A DNA stretch of 64,000 nt from Ignavibacteriales bacterium. Its GTDB lineage: Bacteria > Bacteroidota > Ignavibacteria > Ignavibacteriales > Ignavibacteriaceae. This document shows positions 7,100-15,807 of this stretch, one piece after another (positions within the stretch are counted from its first letter, which is position 1; each line of letters starts with the position of its first letter). The notes under the pieces are model-generated. The model was given only the letters and a program-made list of their open reading frames with translations, searched no databases and was not told the DNA's origin. The stretch spans positions 682,001 through 746,000 of the forward strand of contig JADJMD010000012.1 of NCBI GenBank assembly GCA_016709765.1. Direction: 5' to 3'. The position numbers and the translations under genes were made by a program.

Positions 7100-8020
7100 T
7101 CAATCAAATAAAAACTTAGCGTTGCGTTGCAATCCTTTTAACTTCGTTCTTTTTATAGGGCTTTCTGCAAATCGTTCCTTAAATGTTTGACTATCCATAA
7201 TAATAACTTCATCAGAAGTCAGTTCCTTGTTCTGCGGATAAAATTCATTTGTAGAAGTAACAATGGAAAATTTGTGATTCCATGGACAAACATCCTGACA
7301 AATATCACAGCCAAAAATCCAGTTTTCAAATTTTCCTTTCAACTCAATGGCAATTTCTTCTTTGTTCTCAATTGTTTGAAATGAAATACATTTGTTCGCA
7401 TCAACCACATATTCTTGAACAATTGCATCCGTTGGGCAGGCATCGATACAAGCAATACAAGTACCACAATGATCAATAATGATTTCAGAATAATCAAACT
7501 CGTAGTTTGTAATAATGTTTGAGATGAAAAACCAACTGCCAATTTCAGGATTAATAATATTCGTGTGTTTTCCCATCCAACCAAGTCCGGCACGAACAGC
7601 CCAAGCTTTATCCATTACTGGACCGGTGTCTACGTAAGAAAGTGATTCAAATTTAGGATCAATTTCTTTTAGCATTGCTTCAAGTTCATCAAGTTTTTGC
7701 CAGATGATAAGATGATAATCTTTTCCCCAGGCATATCGAGAAACCTTGCCTTTATGTTTTTTATGTGAATGTTGCTCTGGTGTGTAATAATTTAGAGCTA
7801 ATGAGATAACACTTTTGGCATTTGGAAGAATTTGCTTTACATCTTTTCTTTTATGAAAATTCTTTTCCATGTAATTCATGCCAGCTTGATAACCTTTATC
7901 CAACCATTGTTGCAGTTTTTCAGTTTCATCTTCTAATAAATCAGTTTTAGCAAAACCAACAAGATCAAATCCAAGTTGTTTTGCTTTTTCCGAAACTATT
8001 TGGTTTGTTAGTTTGGGCAT
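7100..8020 (-). CDS. queG: Epoxyqueuosine reductase
   Basis: A 306-aa cobalamin- and Fe-S-dependent enzyme that reduces epoxyqueuosine to queuosine at tRNA position 34, the last step of the pathway. The N-terminal half is the DUF1730 cobalamin-binding part (VISLALNYYTP; YVDTGPVMDKAWAVRAGLGW with the catalytic Asp in the DTGP motif). Two 4Fe-4S clusters are bound by CGTCIACIDACPTDAI and CDICQDVCPWN. The C-terminal HEAT-like tail of longer QueG proteins is short here. Spaced 93 bp from trxB and 79 bp from the Rieske gene; no other queuosine genes are adjacent. Confidence 0.95.
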   Translation of the reverse strand: MPKLTNQIVSEKAKQLGFDLVGFAKTDLLEDETEKLQQWLDKGYQAGMNYMEKNFHKRKDVKQILPNAKSVISLALNYYTPEQHSHKKHKGKVSRYAWGKDYHLIIWQKLDELEAMLKEIDPKFESLSYVDTGPVMDKAWAVRAGLGWMGKHTNIINPEIGSWFFISNIITNYEFDYSEIIIDHCGTCIACIDACPTDAIVQEYVVDANKCISFQTIENKEEIAIELKGKFENWIFGCDICQDVCPWNHKFSIVTSTNEFYPQNKELTSDEVIIMDSQTFKERFAESPIKRTKLKGLQRNAKFLFD

Positions 8021-8099
8021 AGGAAAATTATTTTAAAATTAAAGATAATATCTTTTAAAAGATGTAATCTTTATCAACTTTATCCTTTGAAATATAATT

Positions 8100-8429
8100 C
8101 TACCACTTTAATTCTTTTGCCTTGATAATTGCATACACAACATCATTAATAATTTTAACTGGATAAGAATCCAATCCTATTGCCCCCGTAGGCTGTTTTC
8201 CTGTTTTTAAATTAAACATCCAACCATGTGCAGGACATACAACACAATCACTCTCAATAAATCCATCATAAATAACTGAAGTATGCTGATGTGGACAATT
8301 GTTATTTAGGATAAATACTTCTCCATTCACATTAAAGACGGCAATATCAACATCATTAACTAAAAATCTTTTACCTTTATTTTCTGTTAACTCCGAAACC
8401 GTACAAACTCTTGTATATCCATCTTCCAT
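8100..8429 (-). CDS. Rieske [2Fe-2S] ferredoxin-like protein
   Basis: A 109-aa single-domain Rieske protein. Both ligand boxes are visible: CPH at residues 45-47 (in NNNCPHQHTSV) and CPAHGW starting at Cys65. Such small proteins serve as electron carriers for non-heme oxygenases or resemble the NirD subunit of nitrite reductase; no oxygenase is nearby, so the partner is unknown. Its ATG directly abuts the stop of the metallo-beta-lactamase gene, so the two are almost certainly co-translated. Confidence 0.88.
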   Translation of the reverse strand: MEDGYTRVCTVSELTENKGKRFLVNDVDIAVFNVNGEVFILNNNCPHQHTSVIYDGFIESDCVVCPAHGWMFNLKTGKQPTGAIGLDSYPVKIINDVVYAIIKAKELKW

Positions 8430-9275
8430 TTATTCAAAATCCTTAAAAACTTTATCTTGAACAATTCCTTTTTCTGAATGTTTAACTGTTGCTAAAGCAA
8501 ATTCAGGATCATGATCAAAATACAATTGCCAGTTTTCATCAGCAGCTAATTGCAAATATTTTTTCTTTTCCTGTACTGTAATCATCGGCTGTAAATCATA
8601 ACCCATCACATATGGAATCCTAATTTGAGAAACGAAAGGCATTAAATCTGCGCAATATAAAATCGTGTTTAAGGAATCAGAAATTTTTATCATTTGTTGG
8701 GCGAATGTATGACCGTTTATTATTCTGAAAGAAATATTATCATCAAAATCTATTTCGCCATCCACAAGATTTAGAACTCCCTCTTTAACTAGAGGTTCAA
8801 AATTATCTTTGATATAGCTTCCTCTATCACGATCAGAAGGATTCATCGCCCATTCAAAATTTTTCTTTTGCACACGATATTTTGCATTCGGAAAAGAAGG
8901 AAGAAGTTTTCCGTTTTCAATTTTAGTTGATCCGCCTGTGTGATCGAAATGAAGATGAGTTAATAAAACGTCAGTAATGTCTTCGGGTTTTACTCCATTA
9001 AGTTCAAGAACTTTTTCAAGGCTAAGTTTGGGATCAATACGATAAATATTTTTTGACTTTTCATCCCATTTATTTCCCATACCTGTATCAATTAAAATTT
9101 TTTTATCATCGCTTACTAATAACAAATTTCGTGTTGCTAGCGTAACCCGATTTTGTTCATCAGCTGGATTTGTTTTTTCCCAGAGCGGTTTGGGAATAAT
9201 CCCAAACATTGCACCGCCATCCAGTCCGATAAATCCGGAAAGGATTGTTTTTAATTTATATTTTCCAATTTGCAT
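8430..9275 (-). CDS. MBL-fold metallo-hydrolase
   Basis: A 281-aa metallo-beta-lactamase-fold enzyme. The metal motif HLHFDH is at residues 107-112 (LLTHLHFDHTGGST), with a later His in GHTFAQQM and an Asp in YCADLMPF completing a binuclear site, and the N-terminal strand LIDTGMGNKW. It belongs to the broad lactonase/glyoxalase-like group; the substrate cannot be inferred. It is followed with no gap by the Rieske gene and preceded, across a strong hairpin, by a ferredoxin gene. Confidence 0.85.
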   Translation of the reverse strand: MQIGKYKLKTILSGFIGLDGGAMFGIIPKPLWEKTNPADEQNRVTLATRNLLLVSDDKKILIDTGMGNKWDEKSKNIYRIDPKLSLEKVLELNGVKPEDITDVLLTHLHFDHTGGSTKIENGKLLPSFPNAKYRVQKKNFEWAMNPSDRDRGSYIKDNFEPLVKEGVLNLVDGEIDFDDNISFRIINGHTFAQQMIKISDSLNTILYCADLMPFVSQIRIPYVMGYDLQPMITVQEKKKYLQLAADENWQLYFDHDPEFALATVKHSEKGIVQDKVFKDFE

Positions 9276-9350
9276 AATTGTTATCTTATTGAAATGTAAG
9301 TGGAAAGTTAAAAAAGAAATGTGTAAGCTGAAAAAGGGTCTATAACAGAT

Positions 9351-9372
9351 GGGCGGAATAATGATTCCGCCC
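9351..9372. other. Perfect GC-rich hairpin between ferredoxin and MBL genes
   Basis: GGGCGGAAT (9351-9359), four-base loop, ATTCCGCCC (9364-9372). It is unusually GC-rich for the region. Neither side has a T tract, so it is not a standard intrinsic terminator; it might be an mRNA processing or stabilising element or a pause site. Confidence 0.6.
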
Positions 9373-9381
9373 GCAAAAAAT

Positions 9382-9714
9382 CTATCTCCCTATTCCATCC
9401 AAATAATCTTTTCGTTTTAACAAAGTATCAACGTCCTCAACATGTTCTGGATCGGGAACACAGCAATCAACAGGACAAACTGCCGCACACTGTGGTTCAT
9501 CGTGGAATCCTTTACATTCTGTACATTTATCTGGAACAATGTAGAAAAAATCAGAAGAATAAAAGGTTGTAGCTCCTGAGGGGGCAGCATCACCACTACC
9601 ATAATGAGTTCCTGCTAATTCCCAATCAACACCGCCTTCATAAATAGCTGTATTAGGACATTCAGGCTCACAAGCACCACAGTTGATACATTCTTCCGTT
9701 ATCTTTATTGCCAT
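9382..9714 (-). CDS. 4Fe-4S dicluster ferredoxin
   Basis: A 110-aa soluble ferredoxin. First cluster cysteines are Cys9, 12, 15 and 19 (ECINCGACEPECP); the second group is spread over DKCTECKGFHDEPQCAAVCP with the insert typical of the Allochromatium/YfhL type. The C-terminal helix region is short and acidic-basic. It carries low-potential electrons in the cytosol. The neighbouring Rieske and MBL genes lie downstream past a hairpin. Upstream (120 bp) is the unrelated TPM/lemA pair. Confidence 0.93.
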   Translation of the reverse strand: MAIKITEECINCGACEPECPNTAIYEGGVDWELAGTHYGSGDAAPSGATTFYSSDFFYIVPDKCTECKGFHDEPQCAAVCPVDCCVPDPEHVEDVDTLLKRKDYLDGIGR

Positions 9715-9834
9715 AATTTTTCTCCTTAAATAAATATCAATATGAGTAAATAATTTTATAAACGTGTATGCAGTTTATAAAATATCGGGCTATTCTTCAA
9801 GGTACAAGTTAAAAAAGTTGATTTTCGTTTAAAA

Positions 9835-10542
9835 TTACCAGCTTCCGCTTGCGCCACCACCACCAAAAGAACCACCTCCGCCACTGAAACCGCCACTACT
9901 TCCCCCCCAACTACTGCTGCCACTTGACCAGCCGCCTGAATTAGTACCGGTTCTATAAACTCCACCAGGAACAAACGGACCGCCACCTCTAATGAATATA
10001 AAAATGACAATCAAAATGATCACAAAAATTATAAATGGAAACCCGGAATCTTCATCACTTTCATCAGCTACATACTCGCCCCCAATTGCAGCAATAATTG
10101 CATTAATTCCATCATTAATTCCAGAATAATAATCATCATTCCTAAACTGGGGTCTAATAACATTTCTGATAATTGAACTGGCAATCGCATCGGGAACAGC
10201 GCCTTCTAATCCATAACCAACTTCAATTCTTAATTGCCTATCGTCTTTTGCAATAAGAAGTAAAATTCCATTATCATTTTTTTTTGTACCGATTTTATTT
10301 TTAGTAGCCGTTTCCTCTGCGAGCATTTCTATAGGATAGCCTTCGAGAGATGGGATCATTAATAGGATTACTTGGTTTGAAGTAGTATCTGCATAAGATT
10401 TTAACCTGATATTCAAAACACTTATTTCAGATTGACTAAGTGTATTTGTTAAATCAGTTGCCCACATTGTAAGCTTTGGTATTTCCGGCTGCCCAAATGC
10501 AGCTGTTGCAAAGACTAAAATAATCGCAAAGTATAATTTCAT
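9835..10542 (-). CDS. TPM-domain (YgcG-like) membrane protein
   Basis: A 235-aa protein with an N-terminal signal peptide (FAIILVFATAAFG), a periplasmic TPM domain (about residues 20-150; NQVILLMIPSLEGYPIEMLA, RQLRIEVGYGLEGAVPD), one membrane helix (about 168-186) and a glycine/serine-rich tail ending in repeated GGGGSFGGGG-like stretches. This is the usual YgcG architecture. It starts two bases after the lemA stop; LemA and TPM proteins are a widespread pair with a proposed envelope-stress or membrane-quality role that is not biochemically settled. Confidence 0.92.
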   Translation of the reverse strand: MKLYFAIILVFATAAFGQPEIPKLTMWATDLTNTLSQSEISVLNIRLKSYADTTSNQVILLMIPSLEGYPIEMLAEETATKNKIGTKKNDNGILLLIAKDDRQLRIEVGYGLEGAVPDAIASSIIRNVIRPQFRNDDYYSGINDGINAIIAAIGGEYVADESDEDSGFPFIIFVIILIVIFIFIRGGGPFVPGGVYRTGTNSGGWSSGSSSWGGSSGGFSGGGGSFGGGGASGSW

Positions 10543-10544
10543 TT

Positions 10545-11153
10545 TTAGAATTCTACTTTGGGTGGAGTATCGGCACCTTGAATTGCTTTAAAATATTGTT
10601 TTTCACCAAAGCCAAACATTCCTGCTAACATTGATGCTGGAAATCTTTTAATTGTAGTATTGTATTGCTGAACAACTTCATTAAACTTTTTGCGCTCTAC
10701 TGAAATCCTGTTCTCTGTTCCTTCTAACTGAGCTTGAAGCTGTAAGAAATTTTCATTGGCTTTTAATTGTGGATAATTTTCAACGGTAACAAGTAAGCGA
10801 GAAAGTGCACCACTTAATTCACCTTGTAAGGATTGAAATTTAGCAAACGCTTGCGGATCGTTTAGAACTTCTGGTGTAATGTTGAATTGGCTAACCTTTG
10901 CGCGTGCTTCTGTTACTTTTGTTAATACATCTTTTTCAAAATCGGCATAACCTTTAACAGTATTTACAAGATTTGGAATAAGATCGGCACGACGCTGATA
11001 TTGATTTTCCACCTGAGCCCATTGTTGTATAACTGACTGATCTAGAGAAACCATATTATTGTAAGAACTAATTCCCCAGGAAACGAGAAGCGCAATACCA
11101 AGAAGAACTACTCCTCCAACGGCGCAACCAATCATCATACTTTTGTTTTTCAT
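10545..11153 (-). CDS. lemA: LemA family protein
   Basis: A 202-aa protein from the ATG at 11153, which has AGGAGGG five bases upstream; a longer frame to 11204 lacks such a site. One N-terminal membrane helix (MIGCAVGGVVLLGIALLVSW) is followed by a long helical periplasmic or cytoplasmic domain with YNNMVSLDQSVIQQWAQVEN and RRADLIPNLVNTVKGYADFE, both family hallmarks, and the C-terminal FPASMLAGMFGF. Paired with the TPM gene downstream. Function of the family is not firmly known. Confidence 0.95.
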   Translation of the reverse strand: MKNKSMMIGCAVGGVVLLGIALLVSWGISSYNNMVSLDQSVIQQWAQVENQYQRRADLIPNLVNTVKGYADFEKDVLTKVTEARAKVSQFNITPEVLNDPQAFAKFQSLQGELSGALSRLLVTVENYPQLKANENFLQLQAQLEGTENRISVERKKFNEVVQQYNTTIKRFPASMLAGMFGFGEKQYFKAIQGADTPPKVEF

Positions 11154-11267
11154 GAACCCTCCTAAACTAATAATAAGTGGAGATTTACTGCCTAATTGAT
11201 TCAATTAATTAGCAATTAAAATATAATATTTAATCAAAGAAAAAACTTGTATTAATTTTAGTTTTAT

Positions 11268-12107
11268 TTATGGTCGCTCACCTGCAAAATCTGATTCCAA
11301 ATATTTTAAAGCTTTATTAGATATTAGCAGATTTTTCTGAACCGCAAATTTTTCAGCATTTTGGGTATTACCGGAATAAAATCTCAACCACAAAAAATTT
11401 CCCACCATAACTCCATCAAATACTCTATCCTCAACAAATGAGTTAATAGTTAGGTATCCAAATAGAATGTTCCAACCAAGTGATAATGCACCGCTTATAT
11501 ATTCTCCCGTATAAAACTGTCCAAAACCGGGAATAATGTATGAACTGTATTTAGCAAAATTTTTATTGTAAAAATCCTCATCAACAGATTTGCATAATTT
11601 AGCAAGGGTAGTATCAAGATTATTTTCACTAAAGATTTGATAAGCATCTTCCCATTGATCAGAAAAGATACAATTCCATCCAACCCAATATTTGATTTCA
11701 TTCTCTTTAGAAATGAATTTTGGATCTATTAATAAATCAGTAAGGATTCTATCCGCTTGTTTAGATGTTCGGCGTAATATATTTGTTCTTGCACTTAGAA
11801 TATTTGCAATGAAATATTCATCATCATTAGCTGCATTTATTTCAGCAAGAGTAAAGAACTTTGCAGCCTCATCAAATTTAGATCCTGCCTTGTAAGATTT
11901 GCCAATTAATAGATTTGACTTGAATGAGAATAGATTTTCACTATCAAAGAACTGCAAACGTTTTAATTCTGTTACTGCATCAAAATATTTTTCTTGATTG
12001 AATAAATCATTTGCATATTCAAATTGCTGCTGTAATGAACTTTGCGCAAGCGCATTTGAAATCAAGACAATAACAATCAGAAATATTTTATTATTTACAG
12101 AAATCAT
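11268..12107 (-). CDS. Exported TPR-like membrane protein, paralog of the upstream gene
   Basis: About 279 aa from the ATG at 12107, which overlaps the stop of the previous gene by 17 bases; a start at 12119 is also open. A signal peptide (FLIVIVLISNALAQ) leads to a helical region with TPR-like repeats (YANDLFNQEKYFDAVTELK; GKSYKAGSKFDEAAKFFTLA), then a membrane module PGFGQFYTGEYISGALSLGW followed by a second hydrophobic stretch and FYSGNTQNAEKFA. The module recurs in the upstream gene (PGAGKIYTENYSDGITAF ... FYSGNVYGSIASA). It resembles DUF5683-type proteins. Function unknown; the cluster with a YidD-domain gene suggests envelope biogenesis. Confidence 0.75.
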   Translation of the reverse strand: MISVNNKIFLIVIVLISNALAQSSLQQQFEYANDLFNQEKYFDAVTELKRLQFFDSENLFSFKSNLLIGKSYKAGSKFDEAAKFFTLAEINAANDDEYFIANILSARTNILRRTSKQADRILTDLLIDPKFISKENEIKYWVGWNCIFSDQWEDAYQIFSENNLDTTLAKLCKSVDEDFYNKNFAKYSSYIIPGFGQFYTGEYISGALSLGWNILFGYLTINSFVEDRVFDGVMVGNFLWLRFYSGNTQNAEKFAVQKNLLISNKALKYLESDFAGERP

Positions 12108-12942
12108 AAGCTGGTGCAAAATAATTTTTTTCCTGTAAGAACAATTTTACTCCTTTATCAAACTCAAAATTAACTCTTGCGTTAAATATTTGTGCTGAGG
12201 CAATTGAGCCGTAAACATTTCCAGAATAAAATCCAGCTCCAAGCATAGTAAATATCCAAGCTCTTGTTGTATGATCATGTTCAAAATTGGTATAAGCCAA
12301 ATACGAGAATAAACCTGTCAAGATGAAAGCTGTTATTCCGTCGCTATAGTTTTCTGTATATATTTTACCTGCACCAGGAACAATTGCCGAAAGAATTCCA
12401 GCCAATACTTCGCTTTTGTACGGTGGATATTTTTTCAAATCATAGAAATTGGATAGTGTTTCTTTTTCTTGATCAGCAAATGGAATTAAGAATTTTTCCT
12501 TTTCAATAAGTTCATCTCTGACTAGTAATAGTGAAGTGTTTTTTAACATATAAGCATTATTGGAATAGATTGAACTTGAATTTATTATCAAGTCTACAGA
12601 TTTATAAAAAATCGAATCAATATTTATCAGAAATAGTGATTTAAGTTTTTCGATTTTACTAGCTTCATAAAATTCGGATGTTGCTTTAATTAAACTGAAT
12701 TTTCTAACAGCATTCGTCTGATCATTTATTAATGAGTATCCAAGTGCAATTTTGAAATTAGTAGAATCGTCATCAAAGGATTTAAGATATTTTTCATACT
12801 CATCAATCGATCGCAAATAATCTTTTTCACAAAATAAAAAATCAGCAAATAGTTTTATGTTTTGTGGTGATTGAAAATCAATTTGTTGAGAAAAGATTTG
12901 AATGGAAATAATTATAATTGAGAGAAATAATTTATTAATCAT
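12091..12942 (-). CDS. Exported membrane protein, paralog of the downstream gene
   Basis: A 283-aa protein with an N-terminal signal peptide (FLSIIIISIQIFSQ), a helical middle region and the same C-terminal module as its neighbour: PGAGKIYTENYSDGITAFIL, then a hydrophobic stretch and a GFYSGNVYGSIASAQIFNAR segment. The PGxGxxYTxxYxxG and FYSGN elements are shared with the 11268 gene, pointing to tandem duplication. Its start overlaps the YidD-domain gene by four bases (ATGA). No function is known; likely inner-membrane. Confidence 0.72.
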   Translation of the reverse strand: MINKLFLSIIIISIQIFSQQIDFQSPQNIKLFADFLFCEKDYLRSIDEYEKYLKSFDDDSTNFKIALGYSLINDQTNAVRKFSLIKATSEFYEASKIEKLKSLFLINIDSIFYKSVDLIINSSSIYSNNAYMLKNTSLLLVRDELIEKEKFLIPFADQEKETLSNFYDLKKYPPYKSEVLAGILSAIVPGAGKIYTENYSDGITAFILTGLFSYLAYTNFEHDHTTRAWIFTMLGAGFYSGNVYGSIASAQIFNARVNFEFDKGVKLFLQEKNYFAPAYDFCK

Positions 12943-13397
12943 TCATTTACAAAAGTGTTAGCAGGAATTATCTTAATTTTTTCTTTATCCAAAGTGTAAA
13001 GTGTTATTGGATCATAAAAATGATTTTTCTTAAAAATCGGATAATGTTTGTGTCTTTCAAAAATATTTGTATCTCGTGTAAACCTGTCAAAGAACATGAC
13101 AACACCCTGTAACATATTTGTTTCATTAATAGAGCGAACAAGAAAACTTGAACAGGATGGTTGGAACGGACAGTTAGCACCGTCAACATCAGAGATAAAA
13201 AACCAGTATGCATTTATAATAGGCTTTACAATCACATCTGAAATTGAATTGATTGAAAGATCATAATCACGTTCTAAATAATAATCTTTGATTTGATAGG
13301 CTGGGTTAGATTTTTCCCATCTAACCCAATCTGTTTGAGCATAATAACTGAATTGAAATAAAAATATTATCAGAAAGAAATATTTTTTATTTATCAT
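12939..13397 (-). CDS. YidD-domain protein with signal peptide
   Basis: About 152 aa from the ATG at 13397, which overlaps the acyl-CoA dehydrogenase stop by 11 bases. The YidD (DUF37) core is visible as ANCPFQPSCSSFLVRSINET followed by LQGVVMFFDRFTRD and a late YDPITLYTL. Canonical YidD is 70-90 aa and assists YidC-dependent membrane protein insertion; this version has an N-terminal signal peptide (FFLIIFLFQFSYYAQ) and an extra domain before the core. So it may act outside the cytoplasm or be anchored differently. It forms an overlapping three-gene unit with two paralogous membrane proteins. Confidence 0.8.
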   Translation of the reverse strand: MINKKYFFLIIFLFQFSYYAQTDWVRWEKSNPAYQIKDYYLERDYDLSINSISDVIVKPIINAYWFFISDVDGANCPFQPSCSSFLVRSINETNMLQGVVMFFDRFTRDTNIFERHKHYPIFKKNHFYDPITLYTLDKEKIKIIPANTFVNE

Positions 13398-14535
13398 CAA
13401 GTAAAGCTCTTGCAATTACTACTTTTTGAATTTCCGAGGTTCCTTCATAAATTTCTGTGATTTTGGAATCACGTAAATATCTTTCCACCAGATACTCACG
13501 CACATAACCGTAGCCACCATGAATTTGAATTGCATCAAGTGCATTTTGTACAGAAATTTTTGAAGCATAAAGTTTTGCCATGGCAGCCTCTTTAAAGTAA
13601 GGTTTACCGGCATCTTTAAGTGCCGCAGCTTTAAATGTTAGCATTTTTGCTGCATCAACTTTCACAGCCATATCAGAAAGCATAAATTGAATTGCCTGAA
13701 AATTTGAAATGGTCTGTCCGAAAGCTTTCCTTTCTTTTGCGTATTTAATAGCAGCGTCTAAAGATGCTTCAGCAATTCCAACCGCTTGTGATGCAATACC
13801 AATTCTACCACCGTTAAGTGTATTCATTGCAAAGTTAAATCCTTTGCCCTCTTCCCACACAATATTTTCTTTTGGAACTCTGCAATTCTGGAAAGTAAGT
13901 GAACAAGTATCAGAGCTTCTGATTCCAAGTTTATCTTCTTTAACACCATGCTCAAAACCTGGAGCTCCTTTTTCAACAAGAAAGGTTGATATTCCCTTGT
14001 GTGCAAGTTCTTTGTTTGTTGTTGCCATAACTAAATAATAGTCGGCAGTTGTTCCATTTGTTATCCAATTCTTAATTCCATTTAAAGAAAAATGACCTCC
14101 GTCTTTATCTGCCATAGTTCTTTGCTTTGTTGCATCACTACCGGCTTCTGGTTCTGATAGAGCAAATGCACCAAGTTTTTCACCTTTTGCAAGTGGAACC
14201 AGATATTTTTGTTTAATAAAATCCGATCCATATTTTTCTAATCCATAACACACTAATGAGTTGTTAACCGACATTATTACACCAAGACTAGCATCCACTT
14301 TTGAAATTTCAATCATAGCTAAAACATAACTTAATGTATCTAATCCGGCACCACCGTAATCAGGCGAAACCATCATTCCCATAAATCCAAGTTCTCCCAT
14401 CTTCTTTACAATATCATAAGGAAACTCTGCAGCGATATCCCGTTTTACAGCAGAAGGAGCAATTTCATTTACCGCAAAATCTCTTGCGGATTCTTGTATC
14501 ATTAAATGATCTTCGTTTAAATCGAAATTCATCAT
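13387..14535 (-). CDS. Acyl-CoA dehydrogenase
   Basis: A 382-aa flavoenzyme that oxidises acyl-CoA to enoyl-CoA. Family blocks are present: FALSEPEAGSDATKQ in the middle domain, NGIKNWITNGTTADYYLV, and the C-terminal helical domain with ERKAFGQTISNFQAIQF and IQIHGGYGYVREYLVERYLRD. The catalytic glutamate is in ITEIYEGTSEIQK. It looks like a short-chain (butyryl-CoA type) enzyme by length and motif, but chain length is inference. ETF genes are not adjacent. The second ATG (residue 2) is an alternative start. Confidence 0.95.
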   Translation of the reverse strand: MMNFDLNEDHLMIQESARDFAVNEIAPSAVKRDIAAEFPYDIVKKMGELGFMGMMVSPDYGGAGLDTLSYVLAMIEISKVDASLGVIMSVNNSLVCYGLEKYGSDFIKQKYLVPLAKGEKLGAFALSEPEAGSDATKQRTMADKDGGHFSLNGIKNWITNGTTADYYLVMATTNKELAHKGISTFLVEKGAPGFEHGVKEDKLGIRSSDTCSLTFQNCRVPKENIVWEEGKGFNFAMNTLNGGRIGIASQAVGIAEASLDAAIKYAKERKAFGQTISNFQAIQFMLSDMAVKVDAAKMLTFKAAALKDAGKPYFKEAAMAKLYASKISVQNALDAIQIHGGYGYVREYLVERYLRDSKITEIYEGTSEIQKVVIARALLDDK

Positions 14536-14703
14536 TAATCCTTTTTTAATTTTGATAAAAACCTGTTAATTTTAACCCTGTGGATTTGAGGGTTTATTTT
14601 ATATCAAAAATAAAGCAATAATCCTTATGTATCAATCGGGAGATGATTGTTAATACGCTGATTAAATTTTTTTTTTGACAAATCTTATTTCTAGTGTGCA
14701 AAA

Positions 14704-15807
14704 ATGATTGAACAAAGTACAACTGAGGATTCGGTTAGCAAAACCATGCTTAAGGGTTTAACCCTTAAAGAATTAAAAGACTTCTTTACTGTCGCGGATG
14801 AAAAGAGATTTAGAGGTGATCAAGTATTTGAATGGATTTATGGGCACATGGCTGCAAGTTTTGATGAGATGTCCACTATCCCAAACTATCTTAGAAAAAA
14901 ACTTAACCTTTACTGCGAGCTAAATACTCTTACATTAGTTTCTGCAACTCAATCTCAAAAAAGCGGTACAAGAAAATATTTATTTAAAACCCACGATGAT
15001 CTTATTATTGAATCCGTAATCATTCCAGAACCTAAAAGAATAACGCTATGTATTTCTACCCAAGTTGGGTGCCCGCTTGATTGTCAATTTTGTGCTACCG
15101 GTTTGATGGGTTATAAAAGAAATCTTTCATCGGGCGAAATAATCGATCAATTTCTTATGGCTTCTGCCGATTATGGCAAAAATAAAATTTCTAATATCGT
15201 TTATATGGGTATGGGCGAACCTCTTTTAAATTATGCAAATACTCTCAAAACCCTTCAAATATTTGCCGAAGGAAAAACTAAAGATATTAGTTTAAGACGA
15301 ATTACTGTTTCAACTGCCGGTATTGCACCAAAAATTATTGAACTAGCCGATAGCGGATTAAAAGTAAAATTAGCATTTTCACTTCATTCAATGTTCGAGG
15401 AAACCCGAAATAAAATAATGCCAATCAATAAAAAATATTCTCTGGCTGAAAATCTTGAGGCAGTTAGATATTATGCAAAACAGACTGATACCAGCATAAC
15501 ATTTGAATATGTTATGTTAAAAGATATTAATGATAGAGATGATGATCTTAAAGCACTTACAAGATTGTGCAAATCAATTCCAAGTAAAATTAATGTTATT
15601 CCATTCAATTCAATTGCGCACATGAACCCCACCGGACTAGCCAATGAATTAGAGCCATCTCAAAAGTTTCGTGTGGATGATTTCGTAAATACGCTTAGAA
15701 ATAATGACATAATAGTTATGGTAAGATATACTCAAGGTGATGATATTGCCGCAGCTTGCGGTCAGTTAGCCTATAAGTTCGAACAAAAACAATCATTAGA
15801 TGCGTAA
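14704..15807 (+). CDS. rlmN: 23S rRNA (adenine2503-C2)/tRNA methyltransferase RlmN
   Basis: A 367-aa radical-SAM enzyme that methylates C2 of A2503 in 23S rRNA and A37 of some tRNAs. The radical-SAM cysteines are 123, 127 and 130 (GCPLDCQFCATGLMG), the methyl-transfer cysteine is 352 (AAACGQLAYKF), and the GMGEPLLNY SAM-binding motif is present. The N-terminal accessory domain begins at LKGLTLKELKDFF. It overlaps the next gene by eight bases. A TTGACA hexamer at 14675-14680 might be a -35 element but no clear -10 follows. Confidence 0.96.
   Translation: MIEQSTTEDSVSKTMLKGLTLKELKDFFTVADEKRFRGDQVFEWIYGHMAASFDEMSTIPNYLRKKLNLYCELNTLTLVSATQSQKSGTRKYLFKTHDDLIIESVIIPEPKRITLCISTQVGCPLDCQFCATGLMGYKRNLSSGEIIDQFLMASADYGKNKISNIVYMGMGEPLLNYANTLKTLQIFAEGKTKDISLRRITVSTAGIAPKIIELADSGLKVKLAFSLHSMFEETRNKIMPINKKYSLAENLEAVRYYAKQTDTSITFEYVMLKDINDRDDDLKALTRLCKSIPSKINVIPFNSIAHMNPTGLANELEPSQKFRVDDFVNTLRNNDIIVMVRYTQGDDIAAACGQLAYKFEQKQSLDA

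Noticed and set aside
9756..10010. Frame rich in Val and Ala opposite-frame to the TPM gene tail
   Set aside because: It arises from the glycine-codon repeats of the TPM protein read in another frame on the same strand.
13709..14038. 109-aa plus-strand frame inside the acyl-CoA dehydrogenase gene
   Set aside because: Antisense shadow; the minus-strand enzyme has all family motifs.
14675..14680. TTGACA as a -35 box for rlmN
   Set aside because: No matching -10 sequence at 16-18 bases, and it would fall at the start codon. Promoters of this group often do not use this box.
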